A stretch of 53,913 nucleotides of DNA. It comes from Oopsacas minuta. Its lineage: Eukaryota > Porifera > Hexactinellida > Lyssacinosida > Leucopsacidae. This document shows, in pieces, positions 41,701-52,064 of this stretch (the first letter of the stretch is position 1; each line of letters starts with the position of its first letter). The notes under the pieces were generated by a model. The model saw only the letters and a list, made by a program, of their open reading frames with translations. It was not told the DNA's origin and did not search any database. Location: the NCBI GenBank assembly GCA_024704765.1, contig JAKMXF010000085.1:27745-81657 (forward strand). The letters run 5' to 3'. The position numbers and the translations under genes are program-made.

Positions 41701-42308
41701 TGAAAAGACAATGTATGTTTAAGAAATAAACAGCACAAACAAAGAGTATGGCAATTGGCAATAAAAGATAACAATGGTAACTCCATCATGGGGTGCACTT
41801 AAAAATTTGCTGAGCATCAAGAATTTATATAATTGAGGAAACAAGAAATTAGTTCTGATTCAAGACTATTTCATATTCACCTGATTATACAACAGTCAGT
41901 GAGATGAATTAAATTTAGTATGAGATGATGTGTGAAATTCCAAGGTGTTAAATCGCAAGGAGAATGATTTCGTTATTTCTTACCTGTTGTGTTCAACTTT
42001 TGCTGTCATACGTTTTCTTTTGAACCTTCCGAATCATGATTGATGTTTTAATAGCAGTCAGCCTGTCAGTTTACGGCTTGAAGAAAGATTTTCTACTCGG
42101 AAATTTCAAATGTAAACAATCTCCTGAAAATCCAAGAAGCTGTAGCATTTTGGAATAACACCTATGATTGTTGGGAATTATTCGGTTTATAAAATACTGT
42201 CACCCCGAGTAAATATTATTGCTGTAATAGCTCATGTTTTCTTAATATATAATTAGAATAACCTACATATTGCTTAAAAGACAAATAAAGAATATATACT
42301 ATGTGGTA
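41701..42308. other. No feature recognised
   Basis: AT-rich sequence between two Tc1/mariner elements without coding signal or terminal repeats. Confidence 0.35.
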
Positions 42309-42310
42309 TA

Positions 42311-43605
42311 CAGGGTTAGGCATAAGTTCTGCATCAAGTATAAACTCGCATATTTCTTATTTTACCATAATAGTAGTTGAAATTCATAATGAATTAGTGA
42401 GTATACATACTATGGATACGAAATTAATTTAGCCCTTCGAATGTATTAGCCTTTGCTGCGATACATAAGTTCAATCGCTTATAGAAATTATCGACAGTAG
42501 CACACAAAACGACCTCAATGATTAGATCCCACTATCTTCTCAAGAAAGACTTCAGACTTTCGACATTCTTGTGAGGTTTTGCACATGCCTTAGACTCTAA
42601 GATGGACCATATACAGAAATCCATAGGGTTTAAATCTGGAGATGAGGCCGGCCAGTCTTCAGTTGTTATAAATCCCGGACATTGAGTTTCAACCACTCAG
42701 ATGTCATTTTGGCATTGTGGGAGGGAACGGAATCTTGCTGGAACACCCAATGCGTGCCATTGAAGTGCTCACCAGCCCAAGGCTTTAATGCGTTCTCTAA
42801 AATGCTCTCTGCATACACCTCTTTGTTAATTTTCACTCCTTCGTCAATGAACACCAGAGGTGTCTGAGCATCAGAGGTAATAGCTACCCAAACCATGACT
42901 GATGCAGGTTTCTAGGTTCTTTTGATTGTGCGTAATGATGACGATATAGACTTTTGATCTGGAGCAAGAATTCGACTGTTGGTGATTATATGCCATTTCT
43001 ACGGTAAAAATCTTCTCATCAGAGAAGACAATACTCTGGTGCGTGTCACTAGTGAACCTTCTTCTCAGAATCAGATATTTTTCATACCTACGCCTCTTAT
43101 TCACCTCAGAAAGTAACTGTACCTCTCGAAATTTCAAGCATTTCAAGCCTAAATCTTCTTTTACTATCCACGCCATACATCTGGGTGTAATATTGAAGTC
43201 TTTTGCCATGTCTTGGATGCTTCTGAAAGGATTCTTCCTGACCCTCTCCGGACGAGCTTCCTAACAGCAGGAGTGCGAACAGAACGAGGTCTACCTTTTC
43301 TGAACCTGTCCTGAGTACTACCAGTCTCCTTGTAACGTTTGATGGTACGATAGACTATCCATCTGTTTATGGACGGTATTTTGATAATCCGGAAGCTGAC
43401 TGCCTTCATTATGATACAAGATTATCAATGACCATTTAGCTTCTTTGTCCATAAATCCCAAATTTTTTCTAGTAGGACTCAGTACTCTAAATATCGTTTA
43501 AAAAGATATTAAAGATAGTAGATGATACATAAATATTCACCTAAAACCATTCGCAGAACCTCTAGCTTAATTTAAATTTTGTTGCAGAACTTATGCCTAA
43601 CACTG
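42311..43605. mobile_element. Complete DD37D Tc1-type element copy B, 1295 bp
   Basis: TA flanks both ends (42309-42310, 43606-43607). The ends read CAGGGTTAGGCATAAGTTCT and, reversed, CAGTGTTAGGCATAAGTTCT. Copy A is at 21072-22268 plus 7484-7557. The next element begins only four bases after this one ends. Confidence 0.93.
42430..43452 (-). pseudogene. DD37D (maT-like) transposase copy B
   Basis: The ATG at 43452 gives MDKEAKWSLIILYH and then a frame change. IPSINRWIVYRTIKRYKETG is the DNA-binding helix-turn-helix, followed by GRPRSVRTPAVRKLV. The catalytic part has SIVFSDEKIFTVEMAYNHQQ (first Asp), GTHWVFQQDSVPSHNAKMTS (second Asp) and, after a 1-base deletion near 42668, WPASSPDLNPMDFCIW (third Asp). 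There are 37 residues between the last two, which puts it in the DD37D/maT group. All three Asp remain, with two or three frameshifts. Confidence 0.9.
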
Positions 43606-43609
43606 TATA

Positions 43610-43754
43610 CAGGGTGTCTAATATGTTCTGTTATACATTTTCGCGCCTTGGACAGTAGCTATTAATATACTTATGAAGTAATCTTCTAGAATTTCTTGTA
43701 GCATTTTTGGCGCTCTTTCAAATTATACCAAGTATATATCATTCAAGTTGATGA
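43610..43754. mobile_element. Left end of a Tc1-type element, cut by gap
   Basis: CAGGGTGTCTAATATGTTCT begins at 43610 after TA. About 145 bases of probable leader follow, up to the unknown base 43755. The likely right half, with the last codons and the matching end, is at 30034-30183. Confidence 0.7.
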
Positions 43755-43755
43755 N
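43755..43755. other. Single-n contig joint K7/K8
   Basis: The element starting at 43610 does not continue on the right of this base. Confidence 0.75.
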
Positions 43756-44590
43756 ATTCAAATAAGTAAAGTCATTTATATTCCAGATAATTGAATCAAA
43801 ATAGGCATGCTCATCTAGCATTATAGTAACTAGGTAATACTATACCATTGAAAAAATGGATATTGGATTTCAGAATAACTAGACGAGCTAGAGAAATTCT
43901 GATTGCAGATTCGAGTTCAACATTCAAACGTATGCTAGGATAAATGTATGTGATCTCTGATGAGAAATCTTGTTCACTTGTGTAACAAGTAAAATATAGA
44001 ATTTTACTGAAAATATTTCAAACTTATGAAATATATATTTTTGGATTTTGTCCGGTCTGGACAATGAATGACGTGATATATTTGGCAGCTATTAGCCAGT
44101 TGGGAAAGTGATTAAATTGTTGACTAATTTTTATAACATTAGTTATTTATTAAACTTTTGTTAAATTTTGTCAAACAAGAGATGCTACACTTCAATCGAT
44201 GAGAAATATTCCAAATTCACACTTTGACAGAGCCAAGCTAGACACCCACAAATTATTATCTAGACTAACCTATCAATGATGAAACTGTTGGTACAATATA
44301 GATTTATGATCAGAAGATGTTTTTCACCCTTATATTTAGTATTTGCATCAAATTTGATGACATACTTTAGGGCCTAGGAATTTACGGTTGGAAAATATAT
44401 ATTTCTATAATTAGAAATATGCAACAAGTTGTGCGTAGTTAGTATCCCTAACTGCTTCTAAAGCTGGCAATGATATTTTCGTACTATTGGTACTCTCGAG
44501 AATTAGAAAAATGCATTGAAATATGTTATCATAATATGCCTATTTCCCCATGTTGCCACACTATGCTATATATATATATGACTACAATTA
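43756..44590. other. No feature recognised
   Basis: Very AT-rich sequence. No coding pattern or terminal repeat that I can support. Confidence 0.4.
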
Positions 44591-44594
44591 GTTT

Positions 44595-45050
44595 TTGTAC
44601 TTCAATTCACCTCAGTCTTATGTAAAACATAAGTATTCGTACATCACCTACACCCGGTTCATTTTGCACATTAAATATTAGTACATTAACTACACTACAC
44701 TCACTTCCATATGATAAAAATTATACATTCCATACTTTGCTCATATTTTAACCGTGAATATTTGTACTTCCAATACACTTTAGTATATTTACCCCTTGAT
44801 TTTTGTACATTCACACAAATTTCTCAGAATACTCGTATAACTTTTTGTACATTCAGTACACTTCAGTCATATGTCTCCAATGAATCTTTGTGCATTCCCT
44901 GCACTTTGTTCATATTTTTTCAATATATATTTGCACCTTCAATACACTTCAGTAAATGTGTAGCATAGAGATTTGTATATTTAATACACTTCAGCAATAT
45001 GTATACTATAGATGTTTGCATAATACTACAGTTCAGTCGTGAGTACTACA
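44595..45050. repeat. Degenerate tandem repeat, about 42-bp unit, about 11 copies
   Basis: A unit with the core TTTGTACATTCAATACACTT followed by CAGTCATATGT recurs at near-constant spacing. The 'cacttcagt' cores fall at about 44611, 44652, 44696, 44737, 44779, 44821, 44861, 44905, 44949, 44990 and 45031. Units differ from each other by many substitutions, so the array is old. No open reading frame follows the 42-bp phase. Confidence 0.8.
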
Positions 45051-46060
45051 TTATATAAGTATATAATATAATACATAACCATATGAGTAATGTTGAAATT
45101 TTAAAGATAATAATTCGTGAAATTCTCGTGTAACGTTAAACAATTTAAACATATTGTGAATTTACAAAAGTGTCCTAGCCTCCACTCTTTATAGCAAAAA
45201 ACTGAATTGCATGCCCTAGGCTCTTGAATAATCAATGGAGCAGGTCAAGCCCCGTTCCTGAAATAGGAGCGCTCATTAGTTCGATATATGCTTCTTGTCA
45301 CTCCGAGAAATTACAATCTAAAAATCTACATTTGAGAAATTACAAAATTTGTCAGACAAAACCTGACATGTCAGGCCTGTAGTCATATCTTGGATGTTAA
45401 TTTTAGAAAGGCCATTATATGAATATTTTCAACTAGCCTTAAGGTCACTATCATATTAAACTATAAATGGAAATATTTAGAACTAGCTTGTTTCCACAGC
45501 TAAATGTAGTGAATAAGATTAGTTATCGCCCAGACATATACTGAATTTCTGTCTTGAGGGTGCTAGCTATAAAAAGATTTTACTGTTATCATTCTATTTT
45601 CAGATTTTGCTAACTCCTGCTGCCCCTCTACCTTTACTGTTTCTAAATTAGCTGTGTATTTCGCTATATAGACTCTCGTCTATATTCAGGTGTTTAGTTT
45701 GTTTATATGATTGTTTATACGTACGCAGCTTAACTAGTATGCTATAATATTGATTCTTATTGTTTGATCGAATCTCATCTGCTCATTTCCAGGACATCTT
45801 GGACAAGCCATCCTACAGCTTCCATTGTAAAGAGGTGAGTACTAAGTAGATTCATTTAACCATGGATACATTCACCTAGGGCTGTCTTAGGATTTGGCAA
45901 AACCCAGGTCAAATGGTCCGTTTGACTTTGTTATATGCAACTGTCACCATATACAATGACATGCTTTATAATACACATAATACTATTACATTCGTATCAT
46001 CTGCTGCATTATAAAATTCACTGTTCTTGAATAAATTGATGCACCTCATTCGTTCTGACA
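45051..46060. other. No feature recognised
   Basis: AT-rich sequence with no coding or repeat signal that I can support. Confidence 0.4.
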
Positions 46061-46063
46061 ATT

Positions 46064-46318
46064 ATGGACACAAGACCCCCTCAAGACTGTCGATTATACA
46101 CAGAACGTCGGGTTCGAGCAATAGAACTAATACGCAGAGAAGCTGAGACCAGGCGCATGTTGGCAGTCAGAAGAATCCAGGAAAATTTGAGTATGATACA
46201 GCGTATATACCGGCGGATTATTCTTGTTACAAGTATCAGGGATTTCAGGAGTCACAATCATTTGCGCGTTCGTGAGGTGACTCAAGGCTGGTTGCTGCAG
46301 GCAGTGGGTGGTAACTAA
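46064..46318 (+). other. Unrecognised Arg-rich ORF, 84 codons
   Basis: It begins with a true ATG: MDTRPPQDCRLYTERRVRAI, then ELIRREAETRRMLAVRRIQE and IYRRIILVTSIRDFR, and stops at 46316. The basic, helix-prone composition could fit a small DNA-binding or leader exon of a transposon. It overlaps by a few bases the end of the minus-strand hAT relic. It could equally be chance. No family recognised. Confidence 0.25.
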
Positions 46319-47400
46319 AAAACATTCACACTGGTTGGTAACACACATGGGGGAACAATCATATCAGTGGAAATGTCCGAACACAGAGAGACTGTGCTCT
46401 GAATCACAGACGAAGAGTTAGCCACTTCAACACAAGAGAGGTTGTCAGTGCGATCCTTGTGGGCATGCAATAGCAGCAAATGGTTCAATCGCTTCTGCTT
46501 CATTGTAGTTCGCAGATAAGTCTTCAGACGCCTCATGGCACTAAATGACCGCTCGGTGACAGCATTGGTTGATGAAAGAACCACAAAAAGTTTCACCAGA
46601 GTGAAAAACTCACGTATCAAGGAACGCTCTGCCTCTGATAAGGTCTGGATGTATTTCCTGATATCGTGAAAGGACAGTGTTGGAGACTTAAGCTTGTCAG
46701 GGAATGTTGTTCGAAAATTTCGAGATGCAGCCGGAGATGAGAAGTGTCGAAATCATCAAGGTAGAAGTTTGCAACGAAGTCGAAATATTCCTGTGTGCTC
46801 TCTCCGAGGAGAGTGTGAATGAGAAGTTCCTCCAAACGTCTATATACATTGTAGTCAGGCTGTTCAAGTCTGTCCTCTATAACCTTGACTACCAGGTTGA
46901 GGAACTCAAAGTAAGGCTGACGATAGTGTGCCTTGCAATCATCGGGAAAATCACTGGTGCACCATCACCATACCGCTTTAATATTTTCCTCCTTCTTGGA
47001 AACTTAGGCTCATACACATCTAGATCTTGCTGAGCATTGATCAAATGATCCCAAAAGATAGTGAAGTGGTCATCAGTGCGAAGTGATCTCAGTGTTGTCA
47101 CTGTCATGGTGGCGATGTTGGCATCTTCAGAGGCAGACATGGATGTTGATTGGAAGGTCCTACCCAAATTATCAGTGTGTTTTAGAACCTGCTCGGCAAG
47201 GTTTACTCAGTAGAAGAAAATACAGTTGTTATATTGGGATTGAACACCAATGATTCTCCCCTTGATAGTAGGATCGGAAGTGGAATCCCTCATAGTCTCC
47301 CATAATTGCTGAAAAGCAACATAGTTGGAAAGGAGCGACTTCAGAGAATCCGCAAGAACTGTCCAGCAAGTAGGGCACAACACGCGCACAGTAGTTTTAA
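46315..47400 (-). pseudogene. hAT transposase, C-terminal half (ZMYM1-like)
   Basis: Reading from 47390: RVLCPTCWTVLADSLKSLLS, then ALKHTDNLGRTFQSTSMSAS-like sequence and TTLRSLRTDDHFTIFWDHLI (47060-47160), YEPKFPRRRKILKRYGDG, and the dimerisation block LVVLSSTNAVTERSFSAMRR followed by LKTYLRTTMKQKRLNHLLLL (46490-46600). This order matches the second half of ZMYM1-like hAT proteins. The N-terminal half, with the first catalytic Asp, is absent. Two or three frame changes. Confidence 0.82.
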
Positions 47401-47454
47401 ATGGCTATACGTAGGCTTTATGGTCTTGGGTACATTTAAAGTGCATACAATGTA

Positions 47455-47740
47455 TTATGTATCTATGGGTTATTGCATATGGGTTACTGCATATGACTAG
47501 TAGATTGACAGCAAAATATTTTTGGTATGGCTCCTATTTTTTGAGTTTTGATAACGTAAGCAAAGTTTGCGAAACATAGCAACCAGCGTAAATCTATTTA
47601 GGTTGGAGATAGGGGTATACAATATATTATTTACTAATGGGTGGTCACCATTTATAGTAGATTGACCAGATTCAGTGTTTATATGGCTTCTATTATTCTT
47701 GTTATGATGACGTAAGCAAAATTCTAAAAGTTGAATTCCT
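47455..47740. repeat. Two diverged tandem copies, about 164 bp apart
   Basis: TAGTAGATTGAC... TATGGCTCCTATTTTTTGAG ... GTAAGCAAAG (47495-47560) is echoed by TAGTAGATTGAC... TATGGCTTCTATTATTCTTG ... GTAAGCAAAA (47655-47730). An old local duplication. No known family. Confidence 0.6.
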
Positions 47741-47977
47741 GAAATATGTGTTTTCTCAGTTATTTAGGTAAAGAGTTTATACTAAAATTATGTACCAAAG
47801 GGTAAAGTGTCTAGATTATCAATTTAATTTTCTTTTCGCTCTATATTATTACGCAATAGCAATTTTATGAAGCGAAAAAATTGAAATTTTGGAATTTTAG
47901 GGTGACCTGGACATTTTGCGTGTTCTTAATACCTAACGGTTAATTATCTTGTAAATTTAAATAAAACTATTGTAGCC

Positions 47978-48246
47978 TTATTGCGACCCAAGTGTTTGCC
48001 CTGGCATGGACTCCTCAGTTGCGTCGCCTTTTCCGCAATACACTTCAGATGGATCAGAGTTACTTAACGTTTTCGCCACTGGGGATATGCCGTTGCGGGT
48101 CGCGTTTCCATTATCTGGGCTCACCATGATTGGGATTGTGTTTCCTGAATAGCCTCGGACAGAGGTCCCCACAAGGTTCAATGTACCTTGCCTTTGAGCG
48201 CTTTCGAAAAGTATTTGTATGGAAGTTGAAGATAGAAAGCAAGACG
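47978..48246 (-). other. GC-richer open stretch downstream of the RAG1-like gene
   Basis: About 88 codons are open directly after the RAG1-like stop, in a different frame: SCFLSSTSIQILFESAQRQG, then VGTSVRGYSGNTIPIMVSPD and SDPSEVYCGKGDATEESMPG. The composition is clearly less AT-rich than the flanks. There is no ATG at its beginning and no recognised domain. It could be a 3' exon, a second short gene of the element, or chance. Confidence 0.25.
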
Positions 48247-48952
48247 CTACCCAAATATTAAAGAATTAAATAGTATGTCTTGATCGATAGTCTGGTGAAG
48301 CAAATTTGTACATTTCAGCCTGCAGGTGTGTCCGATCCCTCCACATTCCTTACACTTAAGGACATTGCGAAAACCTATCAGAACTGGATCGCTTTGGCTC
48401 AACAGACGGGCAAATATATCTCTGGAATTTGTTGTCAATGAAATTTTCCTCACAAGATGTTCACGATATTTTCGGATTAATTTATTGTAAGCCTCCACTG
48501 CTTCTTCAGAGAAATTCTTTAATCCAAATCCTCCATTACAATCTCGAATTAGTTCAGTGAAGTGAGCAAGTAGACGATTGAGAGATGGAGTAACATTTAC
48601 CCAAGGAAAGTTAGAGAGTATCGATTCGTAGGTGTCCCTACAAAGAGAATTCAGTTTGTCTGTATCTACTGCATGAGTACAGTTGAAGATACTCAATAGA
48701 ACTGATAGATTACTATGCAAAGAATTAATTGGCTCTCTCATATCTTCTGAAATCAAAGTGGAAACCCAATAAATAAAGTTATTTTTAATGAGAAAACACT
48801 GTCTTGCCATATTTCCAGTTGAAGTTGTTCCTCCATCACTGGATGGTTGATCGATTCTCAGCCCTGTTTTCTCGCATAAAAACTCCCGGGTAAATTTCAT
48901 TGAATCCTTTATCACTCTAGAAGTTGGCAACCATTTAAAAGTACGTGAACGC

Positions 48953-48960
48953 ATGTGGTA
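48953..48960. repeat. 8-bp target duplication, left copy
   Basis: ATGTGGTA, identical to 52057-52064, directly outside both ends of the hAT element. Confidence 0.95.
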
Positions 48961-51900
48961 CAGTGGCGTAGCCAAGGGGGCGGCCAGCCGGGGCCAGGTC
49001 CGGGTTAGCGCAGCTGAAGCCCCGGTTGTCGCACCTATTGTGGGGCCCACGACCTCACTATTTCAATCTTTGGGGATGCTGCAAGGGCTTATCCATCCTC
49101 AAGAGGAAGTCCAAATATATTCTTTTCTAATGAATACGGCTGCATTACTGCTCTATTATTGTTCAACCATAGCTTTGTAAAATCTCAATAGACTGATATT
49201 TTCGAGTTTTTTTATTAATTTCAAATAAGTGCAACCTCGATTATCGGACTCGTTGGAACAAGTCCAAAAGTTTCGATAATCGAAGCTCGCTAAAAGATTG
49301 ACAACTATGTAATGAGATAGGAACTGGGGACAGTGGGCATGTTCGGATATTCAGGGTCGCTTTGTTTACATTCCCTTTAGTAATTACAACTAGGTCATCC
49401 AAATGGCTAAGAAGATTGCCTTGACTACTTTATGGAGTACAGAGCCTCTACCCAAAGAGAACGAGATTAAAGAATGCTCAAGTACATCAGAGGAAGAATT
49501 CAGTTGACTGAGTCACAACTATGAGTTGATCAAACTGAAATAGCTTCATCCAGTGAGGACGAATTTATGAATAGTTAAGCAAAGTTACAAGATTCACCAA
49601 CAGCAGGCAGTGCAGAGCGAAGGTTTGAGAGCGGGACTATCCCCACAGATACAACAGAGGAATGTCAAGGTGAGATATCATAGAAACCCTTTATGTACAC
49701 TTATTAACTATATGCATCTTTACATTTCAAATATGTATCACTATAGATATAGCGCTGTACTTATCTGATATACCAAAGCAACCTCGTATTAAATTCCCTG
49801 CAACTAAGTTTGGAGAAAACTCCACCCATTTAATCCAGATTGGTATAAGGCCTACTCTTGGCTTGAATATTCTGTTAACTGAGATGCAGCCTATTGCTTT
49901 CCATGTCGATGGTTTTCCAGTCCCTTGAAGTGGCCAGATGCACCTTTCACACAAGTTGGTTTTAGGGACTGGAAACATGCTACTGGTCAAAAAGGAAGTT
50001 TGATTGAATACAGAAAGAGTATGGCACATGTGGATGCTGTCCATACTTGGGAAGAATTCAAGGTCAACATTCAACATGGAACAACAATAGCTCGTACTCT
50101 AGACAAAATCGGAAAGAATGTGATAAAGGAAATCGTCACTATGTCAAAACCATTGCGGAGATTCCTTCTATGCGCTAAGCAAGAAATAGCACTGAGGGGA
50201 CATGATGAGACCGGAGAGACTTTGAATACTGGAAACTTAGGATCATTACTGACTTTTATTGGTAAGCATGGCCAGATAGTGGGGGAACGTATCAAAGAAG
50301 GTCCACAGAGTGCAAAGTACACGTCACGTGAAATTCAAAACGAGCTTCTGGGCGTAATGAGCGATATGGTTTTGCAGACTATATCCAATGAGGTACAAAA
50401 GGCCGGTATTTACTCATTGCTCGCAGATGGAACCAAAGATATCAGTCGGAAGGAGCAACTTTCAATTGTCTTACGCTATGTAAACAATGGCAGGTTTATG
50501 AGCGTTTTGTTGGGTATACTTTTGCAGAACAAATGGATGCAGAATCACTCTATAAGTATATTTGTAATGCGATTCAGAGCTGCAACCTATTTCCAGAAAA
50601 CTGCGAGTGTCAGTGCTACAACAGAGTATCTTTATGAGTGGCAGGTGTTCAGGTGTCCAGGTCCGATTTAGAGTATCTGCTCCAGTGGCTCTATATATTA
50701 ATTGCTGTGCACATCGCTTGAACTTTGTTCTTGTCGACTCCATAAAGGGTGTACCTATAACACATGACTTCTTCTCGTTATTGGAAGCAGTGTATTTATT
50801 CTTATTGTCTGGGAAGTTTAATGGCTGTTCGAGAAAATTCGAGCGGAACAAAGGCCAGAGAAACAGCCACGCTGGCTCAAACGCCTAATTGAAACGCGTT
50901 GGGCATGCCGTTTTGAGGCGATTAAGACTTTCAAAGAGACTTTTGGAGCCGTATTAACTACACTTGGATCCATTTCTGATGGTGTGCAGCGAGATCGAGC
51001 AATAGAGGCAAAAGGACTTTTTCTTCAGATATTTGAATTTAAATTCGTATTATGCTCAATGATGTTCAACCATATATTCAGTATGACGAACGGTTTGTCA
51101 AAAGCACTTCAGGATCCTGACCTTGATTTTAGTGCTGCAATGTCATTGATTGATGCAGCCTTTGAAACTCTTCAGGCTTGCAGATCAGAGAAACAGTGGA
51201 AAGAAATTGGAATAAAGCTCTTACGGCTGCAGATGATCACGACATCGAAATAAGCAGTTTACCACGAAAAAGAAAGCACAAATTACCTTCTAAAGTGTGC
51301 GATGTCTTACTCACTACTACCGTTGGACATCGAGAAGAGCTTTCAACTGAAGATCAATACTGCGTTAGCATCTATTATCGTGTACTTGATTGCATGATAG
51401 ATGAATTAAACAAGCGTTTAATAACGAATCAAAGTTGTGCATGAAAGGAATTTCGGCTTGCCCTCCCAAGTCACAGAATTTTTTAACTTTGCCACGATCA
51501 AGCCTATGCTTGTAAATCACAAAATTTCCGAGGAAGATGTACAAATTGAGTTGATACAGGCGAAGAAAGTTCTGAGAAATCAACAGATGGAAGATATTCA
51601 TGACATTATTGACAAACTAAGATCACTGAAGGCAGCCATTTCAGAGTTGTTACGGTTACTAGATATAGCGTTAACTATTGCTGTTAGTAGTGCAGCTTGT
51701 GAGTGTCCATTTTCCTCTCTCAAACGAACGAAGACTTATCTGCGCTCAACCATGAGATAATTAAGGCTTAATAATCGGGCCATTTTGTCTATAGAAAACG
51801 ATATTGCTTCTAGTCTTCCATTAGAAGTAGTTGTGGACCGGTTTGCTTTTCAGCACAAGAATCGCAGGATATGCCTGTTGTGATTAGTAATAGTTTGTAA

Positions 51901-52056
51901 ATTGCTAGAATTATTTATAGTGCTAGAATTACTTATTGGATAATATATACTATTATTATCATAGTTGATTGTTTGAATGACTTGTACCGCCAAGAACTAA
52001 AAGTGAAATAGTGCCCCGGCGTCCCCAGTTTGAGCTCAAGGTCTGGCTACCCACTG
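48961..52056. mobile_element. Complete hAT element, 3096 bp, inserted in the RAG1-like gene
   Basis: The ends read CAGTGGCGTAGCCAAGGGGG and, reversed, CAGTGGGTAGCCAGACCTTG, giving a short inverted repeat of about 13 bases. They are flanked by the exact duplication ATGTGGTA (48953-48960, 52057-52064). The length, 8-bp duplication and gene content are those of a hAT element. A CAACCTCGATTATCGGACTC/TTCGATAATCGAAG motif at 49231-49300 may be a piece of a Tigger-type MITE nested inside. Confidence 0.93.
49404..51884 (+). pseudogene. hAT transposase (TTF zinc finger, ZMYM1-like), broken
   Basis: A probable start at 49404 (MAKKIALTTLWS) is followed by decayed sequence. The TTF finger lies near 49820-49925 (NPDWYKAYSWLEYSV, AAYCFPCR), then FTQVGFRDWKHATGQKG. 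DUF4371 lies at 50060-50320 (SKPLRRFLLCAKQEIALRGH, LLTFIGKHGQIVGE), then GIYSLLADGTKDISRKEQLS with the first catalytic Asp (50405-50465). In another frame come CAHRLNFVLVDSIKGVPITH (50705-50765) and TRWACRFEAIKTF (50895-50935). The dimerisation block LTIAVSSAACECPFSSLKRT then KTYLRSTMR is at 51670-51760. Full-length layout with about five lesions; the longest open piece is 248 codons. Confidence 0.88.
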
Positions 52057-52064
52057 ATGTGGTA
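52057..52064. repeat. 8-bp target duplication, right copy
   Basis: ATGTGGTA, identical to 48953-48960. Confidence 0.95.

Noticed and set aside
44595-45050. CRISPR-like array
   Set aside because: Units are degenerate throughout, with no constant repeat separated by unique spacers, and the sequence is eukaryotic.
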